Source: Cotesia glomerata
Taxonomy: Eukaryota > Arthropoda > Insecta > Hymenoptera > Braconidae
Assembly (NCBI RefSeq): GCF_020080835.1
Contig: NC_058162.1
Location: 14,046,122 to 14,110,121 of the forward strand
Reading direction: 5' to 3'
Length of the DNA stretch: 64,000 bases
This document shows, piece by piece, positions 9,607-21,480 of this stretch. The number at the start of each line of letters is the position of its first letter. Position 1 is the stretch's first letter. The position numbers and the translations under genes are program-made. Below the pieces are notes generated by a model. The model was not told the origin of the DNA. It saw only the letters and a program-made list of their open reading frames with translations, and did not search any database.

Positions 9607-12600
9607 TTAATCGCTTGTTGGAGGTTGATTTTCCTGCGAATCAGTGTAAAATTTTTCTGTAAAATCTGTCTTCTTTCTTTTTTTAGACAGTACCAAGTCA
9701 GGTTTTTTCTTTTTTAAACGAGAATCTGCTGCTTTCATTGCGCCTTTGAATGCTTCATGGTATTGATGAACCGTTAAGTTCGGATACATACTTCGAAAAG
9801 CCGCTGAAATTATATTAAATTAATGATATATCAACAGAAATGGAAATAAACGTGTTAAAGAGCTTATATAAAACTTCTAGATTTTAAATTACTTACACAG
9901 TAAATCACGATCGAGCGTAGAGCCAGCTATAGTATTGGGTTTCCCCTTACTTGACTCAATATAATTATATGTAATCAACAATTCATCTTTCATGAGAAAA
10001 TTATTTTTCAATACATATCGGATATTATCCGATATGGATTTTCCTCCTCGGAAACTGCTCACATAATTTTTCTATAAAAGAAACCGTAATTCGATTATTA
10101 CTCATTTATTTACTACTTATTTGTATGGTATTAAAGCACTGCTGTCTGTCATTTCAACCCATGTTTGTTTTCATTAAATTTTTTAAATAAAGGACAATTT
10201 TACTTATTACATTATACGTACTAATTGATTCCTTCGTTGTTCTGTTGTTCCTTCGTACTCCTTTATCTCTGCAACAGTTGAGAAAGGCAAAAAATCAGGC
10301 TTGGCACTCATCGATGCTGAATGTCCTGGGTTTTGGCGCTGATTTATTGAAGCTGTCAAGGTGGAAATCATCTCTTTTTGCTCATCTACTTTTTCTGAGA
10401 GTGAACTAAAATAATAAAAAATAGTATAAAATTTTTGGTTTTTTAAGCAATGTATCATTTTTTAATTAAATTTTTTTCAAGTGAATTAAAGGGTTTTAAA
10501 GCTCTAAGAAAAATTTAAACTTTGTAATGAGACAGCATAAAACTTCTATTTGTGAGTAGATGGGAGTTCAACATATGAAAAATAATTTTTGATAAGGTGA
10601 TAATTATAACTATAATAATAATCTATCGATACTATATATTGATTGAATTTTCATAACTTACTTCAATAATGCAGTGTTGTTTTGTGTAGTTTGTAGAATT
10701 GCACGAAGGATAGTCTGCATTGAACCAACGGATCCTGTAATCTGTGAATTTTCTCCAGGTTTATGTGGTGTAGATTGAGAATTTTCTGACGAATGGACTA
10801 TCTTCACTATTTTCAAGTGTTGGCCATCTTTTATTATTGGAATTAATTTCGGTTGCTTCAATCCCTGTACTGCCAATTCAGCATCCTTGCTAATCTTAAA
10901 TTGAACATTCTTCGCTGATCTGCTATTACTTTTACTGCTGCAATCACTATCGGTTTCACTCTAAATAAAAAAAAAGTTGAACAAATATCACGGATTAAAG
11001 TCTCAGCTGTTCAATTTATGTGTATGAATCGAAATATAATTTCAAAATTCGAAACATTTTTATCAGAGAACTGTGAACATTAAATTTAACAATCGGTAAT
11101 TTTCAGTATTTTTAATGAATTTATTTTTATTTAACTACATTTTGATCTAATTATATTTATAACTTTTGTCATAACTTCTAACTATTAATTTCTATTAATC
11201 AGCAGTAAATTAATCAATACATTAAAGTTATTGATTCATCACAAACTGAGTAATGAGATATATAAACATATCAATAAAAATAATATGAATCATAAAGAAT
11301 TTTCCGAGATTATAGCTATAAATATTTTAAATTACAGACCACTTAAACAATCCTCGGCTCCAAACATAATAAGAGAATCGTTAAAACAAAACCTGTAAAG
11401 TACTTAAAATTAAAAACATCAACTGAATACCCAAATATCAAGTTTTAACATAATGACTAACATTAGTGTTTTTATTACTATTACTAATGTATTTTATCGT
11501 TGTGATTACATTACGAATAAAATAAAATCTATATCAAATTATGCTAATATTAATTGTTGAACTTATAATAATTTGTTTAAAAAATGTCTTCAATAAAAGA
11601 CATATTATTTGTGCACTGTTGATGACGGATATTCGTTCTAAAAATAGTTTAAATTACAAAATAATCACGTTATTTTATGTAAAATAACGATAATTCCAAA
11701 TTATGACTTTCCATAAAAAAAAATAAAGTTTATAGGTCCTCCGCCATGGAATCTTTGAGGTATGTAGAATACGAAATCCGCAGCTGTAAACAATACAATA
11801 TGATATAAATATTTATTCAATAACTTCTTATTTGAAGCTGACACCACCTTTTACGCAAATACTTGGAGTTCATAAGAAAATGCAAAACAAAAACAATTAA
11901 CAGTAGCAAGGAAAATTAAAAATAACACATGTACTATTTAAATTAGGAAATATTATTTCATAACAATAGTAACCAGTTATTTGATAACAATTGTTATTTC
12001 ATAACAATAGCAACCAGGCACAGCAACATGATAAGTGATTGACTAAAAATTTTTCTTGAACATTTCATGAAACTATTTACAATTAAAAATTAATATCATT
12101 TGCCCACAAAACCAGAGAATTTGTTTATAAAATTTAGCTAACAATATTTCTATCCTCTAAGCCAATAGAACAGATAAAAAATGACTTGTAAGAATTCTGC
12201 ACAAAGTAACAAACAACTTTAAAGAAAGTAATATTACGAACTTTTTATTTTTTAGAATTTAAATTAAAAAATAAATTTTTAATTTCTTTCATGAAAAAAA
12301 GTGAAGGCTAAAAATGTAGTTTTAATACAGTGAAAGCTGTTAAAAGTTACCGTAGTTCTGTCTCAATTTCTCATAAAACACTAATAAGAGCGAGAAAGAC
12401 AACCTGGGTAACTTTTAAGAGCTTTTACTGTATTAATCAGGATATTTATATCATTATTTATCAACATTGATCTATTTTTGGTCTAAATTTACAATGACCT
12501 GAAACTTCGATATCGAATCAGAATTTAAACAAAAATTTCAATAATGATATATTAGATATTGTGTAGAATTCATAAACTCGAAATTACAAAGTATATATAA

Positions 12601-12938
12601 AAAATATATAAAAATGCATGTTGCGATGATAAAAGAAAATGAGGTTACATTCTTTATTATTCTTAATTATAGTAATGTTGAAAAGTTATAGTTACACCCA
12701 AATGAATGTAATTTACGTAAATATTGATGCTGTATTAACTTAATGAGTTCAGATGAATGATCGGTTGTACATTATGAATGTTATTACTAAATAAATGCTC
12801 ATCCACTAGTACATAAGTATATGAATAAAATGTATTTTAATTCTCAATGAGAATTTAAAAAAGAATATTAAAAATGTTCATGCAATTGTTGAAAAAAGAA
12901 AGCAAAAAAAAACTAACCTCCTTACTAGATGGTGGCAT
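9607..12938 (-). CDS. Spliced accessory protein of the transposon, DUF4806-like
   Basis: Five exons on the minus strand give a continuous 291-aa product. They lie at 12918-12938, 10662-10960, 10222-10405, 9897-10071 and 9607-9803, joined by GT-AG introns (donors GTTAGT, GTAAGT, GTACGT, GTAAGT). Start ATG is at 12938 (MPPSSKE) and the stop follows PPTSD. Residues 1-60 are Ser/charge-rich. About 85-135 form a likely coiled coil (TILRAILQTTQNN to STLTASIN). From about 150 the sequence (PDFLPFSTVAEIKEYE, then SFRGGKSISDNIRYVLKNN, then SAFRSMYPNLTVHQY) looks like DUF4806, a domain seen in insect and transposon-linked proteins. The tail is Lys-rich, possibly nuclear. It is divergent from the transposase, suggesting a DNA-binding or assembly partner. 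Exon joins are inferred from phase and consensus; the exon-3 donor at 10221 was chosen because the nearby GT at 10210 leads to a stop. Confidence 0.75.
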
Positions 12939-13175
12939 GACTTTTCATACACAAGACCAAATATTAATTCTGACTGATTATGTTATACTATATTCATTAA
13001 AACATGAATCAGTATAACATCGAACAACAACAATTCAATAATTTTTAGTAAGTTATGATGTATTTAATGATATTAAAACTTTCATTACAAAAATCCCAAT
13101 ACAAGTATAAAAGAATTGCTCAGACGCGTTGCTCAGTTTACTACTACGACGTACCACTCAGTGACGAAATAAAAA
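12939..13175. promoter_or_regulatory. Probable shared divergent promoter region
   Basis: This sequence separates the accessory ATG (minus strand, 12938) from the first plus-strand part of the transposase unit. It is followed by an unusually GC-rich patch at 13165-13290. I see no certain TATA box. The role is inferred from the head-to-head gene layout. Confidence 0.4.
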
Positions 13176-14199
13176 TGGCTACACCAAGGCTGCTGTCGCG
13201 AGGCCCGGGATTTTCTGTTTCCCGCTCATTCAGCTCAAGCCGCATTTTCAAGTCATGTTTAGATAGCAGAGGGAGGAGCGGGTGCAGCAAAATAATATAC
13301 ATATATACATATACATAATGTATAATATGTATTGTATAATGTGTACACACGTGACACATGTATACTGACACCATTGTGTATTTCATTTATATATTTTATA
13401 TATTTTATTTCGTGTCAGAGCTAAAGCTTATCAAAGTATTGATTTCAGTTAATTAAGAAAACAAGATTATTTGTATAAAACAGACATTTTTTAGTTGACT
13501 TTGAGCAATAATTCATATGAAAAATAGCTATAAGTAATAAAGTTAATTATGGCTGCATCTAATATTTATACTTTTTTTGGTTATGTTGTTTTTAACTCAA
13601 GATTGTAAATATATTACAACACAACTGAAGTAATTATTCACTCTGTGTGTAAATATACAATCATAGTTACTGTTATATTTATCAAAATATTATATTGCAA
13701 ATAACTATTGAAAAAGTTTGACGTTTGATATTGTAATACATCTACAGGCAGCGTAAACATTGAGTATTATCCTCTTTGAATCCAAGGTAATTATAATTGA
13801 TGACAATTTATGTTGGAAAACTAACTACCTCGAATAAAAAAAATTATTGAGAACGATACATCCAAAATTGAAAAGTATTGAATTTACGATTCCTCCAATA
13901 CTTTTCATTATCGCTCCAATTGTTGTTAATATATTTTTTTAAACAGGGTAAGTATTTCATTAAAAAATTACGAACTTCAAGAGATTTGATAAAAAAATAC
14001 TAATAAAATAAATAAAATATTATTTATATATTGACTTCTTAGCTTAAAATGTTGTAATTATAACCTACAATAAAAATAATTGGGAGGTTAAGCATCGCAT
14101 AAATTGTGAGCTGTATAGATTAGTTATCAAATATGATTATAACAAAATAATGTTTTTTTTTTTTTAATTTCGTCTCACATGAACTTATTTTTTTTGTAG
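13176..14199 (+). other. Leader/intron of the transposase unit
   Basis: The GC-rich 13176-13290 includes a short open frame starting MATPRLLSRG with no clear splice link onward. An (ATACAT)n tract follows at 13300-13330, then AT-rich sequence. A polypyrimidine run and AG at 14198-14199 make a good acceptor just before the transposase frame. An upstream exon is therefore expected, but I could not place it with confidence. Confidence 0.4.
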
Positions 14200-14259
14200 A
14201 TTAAGTATTTATCTTGTCAGTCTGCAAAATCTAATTCACCATTTGGGAAGGAAACGGAC

Positions 14260-16515
14260 ATGGAATCTCCATTCGATAATAATTCTCTTCCGTTAAATCA
14301 TCGTAAACCTTGGGATGATTTGACAGAAGACTATCGAAGAAAAATACGAAAGGTGCACTATGATAATATACTATTGAATTCTAATCATAATCAGTTTCAA
14401 ATAACTGCAGTGAATTCAAACGTTGTAAGTAATTCTGGTCTAATACAACCTAATGAACCAGCTGTAAAACCGGCAGTAGATGAGAGTTCAAGTATTCCTT
14501 GCAATTTTACTGATTGCAATGAAAATCAACAGAGTTTTAATAATATTAATAACAATAACAACAATAATTATAATTTTGCTGATGGTAATAATATTAATGA
14601 CAACGATAACAATGATAATAATGACAACAGTAATACTAATAATAATCATAGCGACAAAAAGCTAGTCAATGAAACAGCTTCTGAAAACGTACAAATAATT
14701 GATCGTACGTTTTCGTTTGACGAGCAGGCTTTTCAAAATAATTTAGCTAAATGTTTAGTCAACAATAGCATAAACCATACACAAACAAAGGCATTTTTAG
14801 ATGTCCTACGCACTCATCCTTCTTTAACGTTTTTGCCAAAAGATTCTAGATCACTTATGAAAACATCCCGTAAAAAAATCTTAACGAAAATAGTACCACC
14901 AGGGGAATATCTTCATATCGGTCTGGAATTCAAGCTCCATTCTATATTATCTCACGTGTCTATTGAATCTATTCCTACTGAGCTAGTTATAGACTTTAGC
15001 ACTGATGGAGCAGAATTAAATAAAAAAATTCAAATTTGGCCTATTCAAATTCGCATAACCAACTTACCTTTCTATGATGATCCTGAACATGTTGGTATTT
15101 ATCAAGGACATAGTAAACCCCGCAGTTTTGAAGAATTCTTTGATGATTTTATCACTGAAGCTGAAAATATTATTAAAAAAGGCGGTATTAAGTTCAATAA
15201 CATGATAATACCAATCCGATTTCGTTGTTTCATTGGCGATGCTCCTGCTCGCGCTGCAGTTTTAAATCACGTTTCCCACGTTGCTAAGACTCCTTGCTCT
15301 AAATGTACGGTTGAAGGAATTACGTCTAAAAGATCAAGTCGTTTTCCGGGTGTTAATTATCAATGTAGAAGCGATGAAAAGTACCGAAATTTAACAGATG
15401 TTGACCATCATATCAATGTATCGTCGATTCGTAACTTACCAATTAATTTGGTTGAGCAAGTACCTTTTGAATACATGCACTTAGTATGCTTGGGGGTTAC
15501 CAAAAAATTAGTGGAAACAGTAGTTTTTGGAAAGTGCAAACCAAATAAGTTGCAGCAATTTGAAATTGATTTTCTTGCCAATCGTTTATTAACACTGCAA
15601 AATTATTGTCCCCGTGAATTTGCCAGAATTCCACGAGAATTAGATAAGATTCATACATTTAAAGCCACGGAATTTCGGCAGTTGTTATTGTACACTTTTA
15701 TAATAGCATCTTCTGGCATAATTCAAAATGATCACTATAATAATTTTTTATTGCTACATGCATCAATGCGTATATTATTAAATAACTCTTCATCGGTTGA
15801 AGATCTCGATTTTGCGGATAAAGCTTTAAAGAAATTTGTAATAGATTCAGAAAATCTTTACGGATTAGAATTTATAACATATAATGTTCACGGCCTCTTA
15901 CATCTTGTAGACGATTACAGACTTCATGGGTCATTGCACGGTATATCTGCTTTTACATACGAAAATAGCATTAGACAAAGCCGTTTACTCGTTAAAAAAC
16001 CTAATCAATTACTGCAACAAATTTACAAACGGAGTACAGAGCAAAATCACTTTCAAAAAGATAATAAAAAAAATAAACTTAATAAACCATTTAAAGCTTA
16101 TGGAATTCATAATAACGGTCCCATTAGTGATCCATCCAATAAAAACTCTGTGCAATATGAAAATTTGAAAACACCCACATTTTTTTACTCTATTTACACA
16201 ACTGACAACACTATAATTGACAAGAACAATCGAATTGGAATAATTTCAAATATAATTAAGCATAACAATGAATATTTTATCGCTGTGCGATTTTTTAAAT
16301 CTGTAGAACCGTTATATCAAGTGTTAGATCGGTTGTCATCAAATTTTGGGGTTTACAAATGTTCTTTATTGGAAAAAACTATTTCGGTGATACTAATTAA
16401 AGAAATTAAAACGAAATGTTATCGAATGCCTGTATGGGTAAAAAAAAATTTGAATCCGCATGTTAATGATGAGCAATTGAACAATGCGTTTTGTGTTATT
16501 GAAATGTTAGAATAA
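14260..16515 (+). CDS. Transposase, CMC (CACTA/EnSpm-like) type, intact
   Basis: It encodes 751 residues with no stop or frameshift. The frame stays open back to an acceptor at 14199, adding 20 residues (IKYLSCQSAKSNSPF...), so the true N-terminus may be spliced. Residues 1-150 are low complexity, with Asn/Asp runs at about 93-135. The catalytic region shows TDG (D249), GDAPARAAV (D327), a CxxC pair (C346, C349), HGLLH (544-548) and FTYEN (E568), matching the DDE pattern of Transposase_21-like proteins. It would cut and paste the element through its CCCTGATAG ends. The decayed relative at 42246-45043 has the same motifs. The 3' part (about 690-730) aligns loosely with the tail of that relative. 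Family naming is from motif recognition only. Confidence 0.85.
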   Translation: MESPFDNNSLPLNHRKPWDDLTEDYRRKIRKVHYDNILLNSNHNQFQITAVNSNVVSNSGLIQPNEPAVKPAVDESSSIPCNFTDCNENQQSFNNINNNNNNNYNFADGNNINDNDNNDNNDNSNTNNNHSDKKLVNETASENVQIIDRTFSFDEQAFQNNLAKCLVNNSINHTQTKAFLDVLRTHPSLTFLPKDSRSLMKTSRKKILTKIVPPGEYLHIGLEFKLHSILSHVSIESIPTELVIDFSTDGAELNKKIQIWPIQIRITNLPFYDDPEHVGIYQGHSKPRSFEEFFDDFITEAENIIKKGGIKFNNMIIPIRFRCFIGDAPARAAVLNHVSHVAKTPCSKCTVEGITSKRSSRFPGVNYQCRSDEKYRNLTDVDHHINVSSIRNLPINLVEQVPFEYMHLVCLGVTKKLVETVVFGKCKPNKLQQFEIDFLANRLLTLQNYCPREFARIPRELDKIHTFKATEFRQLLLYTFIIASSGIIQNDHYNNFLLLHASMRILLNNSSSVEDLDFADKALKKFVIDSENLYGLEFITYNVHGLLHLVDDYRLHGSLHGISAFTYENSIRQSRLLVKKPNQLLQQIYKRSTEQNHFQKDNKKNKLNKPFKAYGIHNNGPISDPSNKNSVQYENLKTPTFFYSIYTTDNTIIDKNNRIGIISNIIKHNNEYFIAVRFFKSVEPLYQVLDRLSSNFGVYKCSLLEKTISVILIKEIKTKCYRMPVWVKKNLNPHVNDEQLNNAFCVIEMLE

Positions 16516-17639
16516 AATGTATGAAATTATAATATTGTTTGCATGTAAAATTTTATGAGAAAATAAGTTTTTATGTATTAAATTTTTCTATGTAACTGTA
16601 AAAATGTAAAATTATATAATAGAAGAAACATTTACTGACATGAAGAATATGTACTTCCCTACTTACCTAATAGATACTTACCTAATTTTATTAACACTAC
16701 CAAAATTTTATAAACTAATAAAAAATTGTTATCGCTATCGTAAGTAAGCCTATCATGATTATAGTCATGACTATATACAGCCACTAGACGTCTAAGTCTA
16801 CTAACAACTTAAAATTGTAATATTGGTCGTCAGGAAAAATTTTCAGTCATTAATTGTAGAAAATTTAGTCCTCTACAAAAAAGGTCCTTTATGAATTTTT
16901 CACAGAATCAATAGAAGAGCCGTAAATTCAAAATTAAGATTCATAATAATCAAAATTTGAATTACTCATTAAATTAATCTCATTTTTTGAAATTACGCAT
17001 TTTCTTCTCTTCGAATAAAAAATGTATTATACTATAATTATAATTATAAGAAATTTTATTCTCTACAAAAAAGGTTTCTGATTATTTTTCATAAGACCAA
17101 TAGGAATACCGTAATTTCAAAATGTAGATTCATAAATAAGAAAAATTTGTCCAAATCGTTTATAAGGATAAAAAAAACTTTATTAATCACAGCAATTATG
17201 ATGGCACTAATAATTATTTATAATTTAAATGTAATTGCGATCCCAATACTCGGTGGCTTTTTTTATTGCATTGGATGAATATATGAAAATTTGCTTTTAC
17301 CTTTTTTTTAGCTTCTGCAATAAAACAGTCTACGATTAATTTTTATTAATTTAAATTAAATTTATATTCGTCATTGTATCTGAAATTATGTGTTGGAGTT
17401 TTATCGATGATTATGTCTAATTATATACATATATATAAATTATTGAATTTAATTATATACATATATATAAATTTATTGAATTTTGGATCCAACTTCGGAC
17501 ACAATTTTCATGGTAATGTGTCTCCTACTTTTAACTGCAACTTGGTGTGAAAAAACTGAACTTAGGGCGATCTGGGAAAAAGTTGTGTACAACTCGTCGT
17601 ACAGATTTCAGTACAACTTTCGATTCACTTATTACGGCC
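16516..17639. other. 3' flank of the transposase inside the transposon
   Basis: Non-coding. An imperfect direct repeat of about 110 bp lies at 16855-16975 and 17040-17150 (both with CTCTACAAAAAAGGT). A 40-bp tandem duplication (AATTATATACATATATATAA) lies at 17419-17475. No polyadenylation site is certain. Confidence 0.55.
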
Positions 17640-17819
17640 CATTTGTTGATGACAATTCATCCGTACATTGCGGCAGTAGATTGGGTTCACTTTTCTCAGA
17701 AACTTGCGGCGAACTTGTCACCAACAGTTGTAAATTCAGAAGTTGGGCGTAAGATGTCGCCAAGTTGGGGCCAACTCTCTGACACCAACTTAGTTGGTCA
17801 GAAACCCTGGCTATCAGGG
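17640..17819. repeat. Right subterminal GTTG/CAAC array of the transposon
   Basis: Words such as CACCAACTTAGTTGGT, CCAAGTTGGGGCCAAC and CCAACAGTTG cluster before the right inverted repeat. The left end (9110-9240) has the same kind of words (GTTGGGCGCAAC, GTCGCCAAC). These are candidate transposase or accessory-protein binding sites. Confidence 0.6.
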
Positions 17820-17887
17820 TAGTTTCAAGAGTTCAAGTTTTGAAGAAAAAAAGTTTCTTGAATCAAGATTGTTTTTCTATCAGTGTA

Positions 17888-17945
17888 GGTATGGAGTTAG
17901 TGGGAAGTTACAGGGATGGCTTTTAGGGTCTACTGTTTATCCTAA
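17888..17945 (-). repeat. GTTGACCC repeat family, reversed end
   Basis: It contains GTGGGAAGTTACAGGGATGG, then a shortened GGGTCTACTG end, the inverse of the end at 7648. The pair would bracket about 1.5 kb once the nested elements are removed. The mirror copy is at about 32880-32940. Confidence 0.55.
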
Positions 17946-19480
17946 TTTTTTATACTGAATACATAACAAAAAAATCCAAATTATAAAACAAGTAAGAAAT
18001 ATATTTAGTTTTTTGGGGGGACTGTTTTACCCCACTTTTCTCAATTTTTTAATTTCGATATACGCAAAAAAATTAATACCATAAATTCAGTAAAAGGACA
18101 AAAAAAGTAAAACGAGTTGAAAAACTCATATTATAAAAATTTAATGAAGGTGGCCCATTTTGCTCCACATTTTCAAATTTTTTTTCTTGCTCTCCTAGCC
18201 GAAATTAATTTTGTTATTAAATCGAGTTTAAATATTTGTGACAAGTTCTGTGCATGTTATCTCTCTTCATCAGAGCGTTTGTTAGTAAAATTTAAAATAA
18301 CTTATTTTTTTTTATTTATTAATTTTTACTTTTTTATTATGCCCGCCCCGACCAGTAAAACCTCGGCTTCGCCTCGGCTTTACAAAAGTCGGCCATCATA
18401 TCACATACGCCAGGAAATCCAACTTTCTGGCCTTGGGTCGTAATATACTATTTTTCTTCTGTACGTAGATCAAATTTAAATATAATTGACAGACTGAATA
18501 TAGATAAATTAAGTAAAGAATTTTACGAAATAAAATAATTTGTTGTCAAAAATAAAAAAAAATAAGTTATTTTTGACTTTTTATAATTTTTGTTTTTTAA
18601 TGCCCTGTAACTTTTTTCCTATGCATTTTAGCCAAAAAATGAAGGAGACTTTTTTTGTAGAGAATTTAATTTCCTACAAGATACCAAAAAAGGAAATTTG
18701 AAGAAAAAATTTTTTCGATGATTTACAATGAAAAAAAGAAAAAAGTTTTTTTCAATGTATTTTAAATGGGAAAAGGAACCCCTCCATGCGCCAGCTCAAT
18801 TTTCAAGATATCAAGCTCATCTTTTAGGAGGTTTTTTTTGGTCTAACAAAAAAACTTTTTAGATGTATTTACTCGAAAAAAAAAAAAAGTTTTTTTATTC
18901 TGAATCAGTCTAATATATAACTTTATAAAGTTATATCAGGGCATATCAGGACCTATTAAAAAATAATGTAAAACTAGATATAAGCATATCAAGCTATATC
19001 AAGTCTGATATATTTTTTTCCAAAATTTTTTTTTTCAATGACCCTAAGTATCCCCTCTTAAACAAACAAAAGGTCATTACTAAATCTACAATAGCGTTCG
19101 AGATATTACAAAAACAAAATTGAAAAACTGAAAAAATTTTGAATTTGCAAAAAAATCTTTTGAAAAAAATTTATTATTGTTTTTCCTTTGGCAGAACTTC
19201 CCGTCGAAATTTAGAGCCCATTTAGAACCTTCTAAAATCGGATCTATTTCGGACTTAGGGGTTCAAACTAGAGCCTGTTTCCATGTTTAAGTAAGTCCGG
19301 TTTTGGTCCCACAAGCGCTACAAATTTCCGTTTTCGGCGCTTTAGGACCTGATGAAAATAAAAATTAGATCCGATTTTGAACCCCTGAGTCCCTTAGTTA
19401 CCACGACTAGCTCATGCCTGGTTACCAGGACTGTGCCCTAGTCAATTTTCAAGTCTGCCTCATGCTATTTGATAAGAAAA
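17946..19480. other. Non-coding AT-rich stretch with GC-rich foldback remnant
   Basis: At 18340-18440 a GC-rich patch (CCTCGGCTTCGCCTCGGC) is a shortened version of a longer foldback in the right arm (32222-32490). At 18905-19015 there is a small TATCAGGACC/GTCTGATAT cluster like the 5537 element. No genes are seen; the short frames look random. Confidence 0.5.
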
Positions 19481-19670
19481 AAATTAATTTTTTAAGCGTC
19501 ATTTTTAACTTCCTCAGATTTTCAAAAATCGGGAAGTTATTGTTTTCACCCCGTTTTGCAAAAATCGAGTTTTCATCAGATCTCGACGTTTTAAGGTCCT
19601 AGAAAGCTTCCCTGACTATTCCCGCGATGGTGTCCGTGCGGCTGTATGTATGTATGTATGTATGTATGTA

Positions 19671-19736
<66 letters not shown>

Positions 19737-20565
19737 CCTCTTATAACTTTTGAACGGCTTGGCCGATCGGATCGAAATAGGTGGCGATCCAAAGAGTACC
19801 ATAGCCATAAAATTTCGTGAAAATTTGAATCGATTCGGTTCGCTAGATTTTTAGAAATCTCAAAAACAAAATTTTCGAAAAGTCGTTTTTTTGACATAAC
19901 TTTTAAACGGCTTCATCGATTGATTCCAAAAACTAATCAGCTCTTAACCTTAAAAAACCACGTCGATCACCGTTGGACCGGTCAAAATCGGTTGATTCGT
20001 TCGTGAGATATCGAAAACGAAAAATTTCAAAAAAAATATTTTTTCGAAAAATCTCTTAAATGGCTTTACCAATCACTTCCAAAAACTAAACAGCTCTTAA
20101 CCTAGAAAAACCACGTCGATCACCGTTGGACCGATTCGAATCGGTTGATTCGTTCGTAAGATATCGGAAACGAAAAATTTCAAAAAAAATATTTTTTCAA
20201 AAAATCTCTTAAATGGCTTTACCAATCACTTCCAAAAACTAATCAGCTCTCAACCTTAAAAAACCACGCCGATTGCCGCCAATCCGGTCAAAATCGGTTG
20301 ATTCGTTCAAGAGATATCGTGAACGAAAGAAAACCGAAAAAAGTGTTTTTTCGGGATTACTCCGAAATTTTTGGTTGGATCAATAAAAACTTGAAAATAA
20401 CTTATGGGAATGATAAAACTGCGTCGAATGCCGCCAACCGCGTGAAAATTGGTTGATCCATTCAAAAGTTATTGCGGTTTGAAAATTCCAAAAATAGTGT
20501 TCTATGAAACTTCTATCAGACTTTTAAGCTGGGAGAGCTCAAATGCATAGAAATATTATTTCTTT
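19481..20565 (-). repeat. Dispersed-repeat module array with (GTAT)n(GT)n
   Basis: It begins with an inverted AACTTCC/GGGAAGTT pair (19506-19540). A GTAT then GT microsatellite follows at about 19645-19732. Then come four near-tandem modules of roughly 110-150 bp, each with AAAAACTAATCAGCTCT-, CACGTCGATC- and ATCGGTTGATTCGTTC-like words. It is non-coding. The mirror copy is at 30150-31170. Confidence 0.75.
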
Positions 20566-20584
20566 GAACTCAGTGATCTCAAAA

Positions 20585-21102
20585 TCTATATATATAAAAA
20601 AGAAAGTGTGTGGGTATGTTCCATATAGGCTCCGAAACGGCTGCACCGATTTCAATGAAACTTTCAGGAAATCTCCAGATTGACCTGGCGAGTAATCCTG
20701 TAAAGTTTAGCGGTGATCGGAGTACTTTTTTTTTGGAATTGTCAATGACATTAATATGCCAAAATATTGACAACAATATTTTTTTTTGTAGTTTTTTTGA
20801 GATTTCTCAAAATCTACCGGCTCAAATCGGTTCAAAGTGTATTGAAAATCTAAGTTTGGTCAAGCCCTTTCAAAACGTCGAGATCTGATGAAAACTCGAT
20901 TTTCGAAAAACGGGGTAAAACCAATAACTTCCCGATTTTTGAAAATCTTCGATTTTCTTAGCGGGAAGTTCAAAATGAAATTGAGGACAAATGATAATTT
21001 TTATTGTGGCGGTTTCATTATTATATTGATTGATGTATTTTGTTAATAATTTAATTCCCGTATGCTCAAATATAGCCCGGTGAAGCGGGCTGGGTACGCT
21101 AG
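20585..21102 (+). mobile_element. Non-autonomous Helitron, 518 bp
   Basis: It starts TCTATATATATAAAAAAG after an A. It ends with a hairpin (AGCCCG...CGGGCT, 21074-21091), then GGGTACG and CTAG (21099-21102), followed by T. These are the classic TC start, near-terminal hairpin and CTRR end with insertion between A and T. No helicase lies inside. The right-arm copy is at 29590-30106. Confidence 0.85.
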
Positions 21103-21126
21103 TATCACATAAATTATAATTTGAGC

Positions 21127-21381
21127 TCAAAAATCTTTAAAATGTCATAAGACAATTTTAAACGCCCGAAAATGGAATTAGCGGGAAGTTGCAGGGATGG
21201 CCTTTAGGGTGAACCGTTTTTCAAATTTTTAACTTCCCGCTAAAAATCTCAGATTTTCAAAAATCGGGAAGTTATTGTTTTTACCCCGTTTGGCAAAAAT
21301 CGAGTTTTCATCAGATCTCGACGTTTGAAGGTCACAGGAAGCTTCCCTGACTACCCCCGCGATGTTGTCACTATGTCTGTA

Positions 21382-21480
<99 letters not shown>

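Larger units (their letters stand above)
9099..17819 (+). mobile_element. Autonomous 8.7-kb CMC-like DNA transposon with two divergent genes
   Basis: The element starts CCCTGATAGCCA and ends TGGCTATCAGGG. TA flanks both sides (9097-9098, 17820-17821), and the right arm has the uninterrupted site with a single TA near 33005. Both subterminal regions (9110-9240, 17640-17815) are full of GTTG/CAAC words, the kind of array that transposases of CACTA/EnSpm elements bind. Inside are a minus-strand accessory gene (9607-12938) and a plus-strand transposase (14260-16515). The TA duplication and the D, D, E layout fit the CMC group; the exact family needs a database search. Confidence 0.88.
8700..17885. 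mobile_element. CACTG...CAGTG non-autonomous element, split by the 8.7-kb transposon
   Basis: The left end CACTGATAGAAAATTTATG and the right end GTTTTTCTATCAGTG are inverted repeats flanked by TA (8698-8699, 17886-17887). Without the internal insertion the element is about 463 bp and AT-rich, with CTTGA/TCAAG palindromic words. The uninterrupted copy is in the right arm at 32944-33404, also TA-flanked. Its ends resemble those of the inserted transposon (CCCTGATAGCCA), which suggests the same superfamily. Confidence 0.85.

Noticed and set aside
17483..17822. Two overlapping frames of about 90 aa at the right end of the transposon
   Set aside because: They read through the subterminal GTTG/CAAC array and inverted repeat, with no start context, and overlap in different frames.
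20870..21130. 86-aa frame starting MSSNYNLCDTSV, present in both arms
   Set aside because: It spans the 3' end of a non-autonomous Helitron and flanking repeat. Its conservation between the arms only reflects the inverted duplication.
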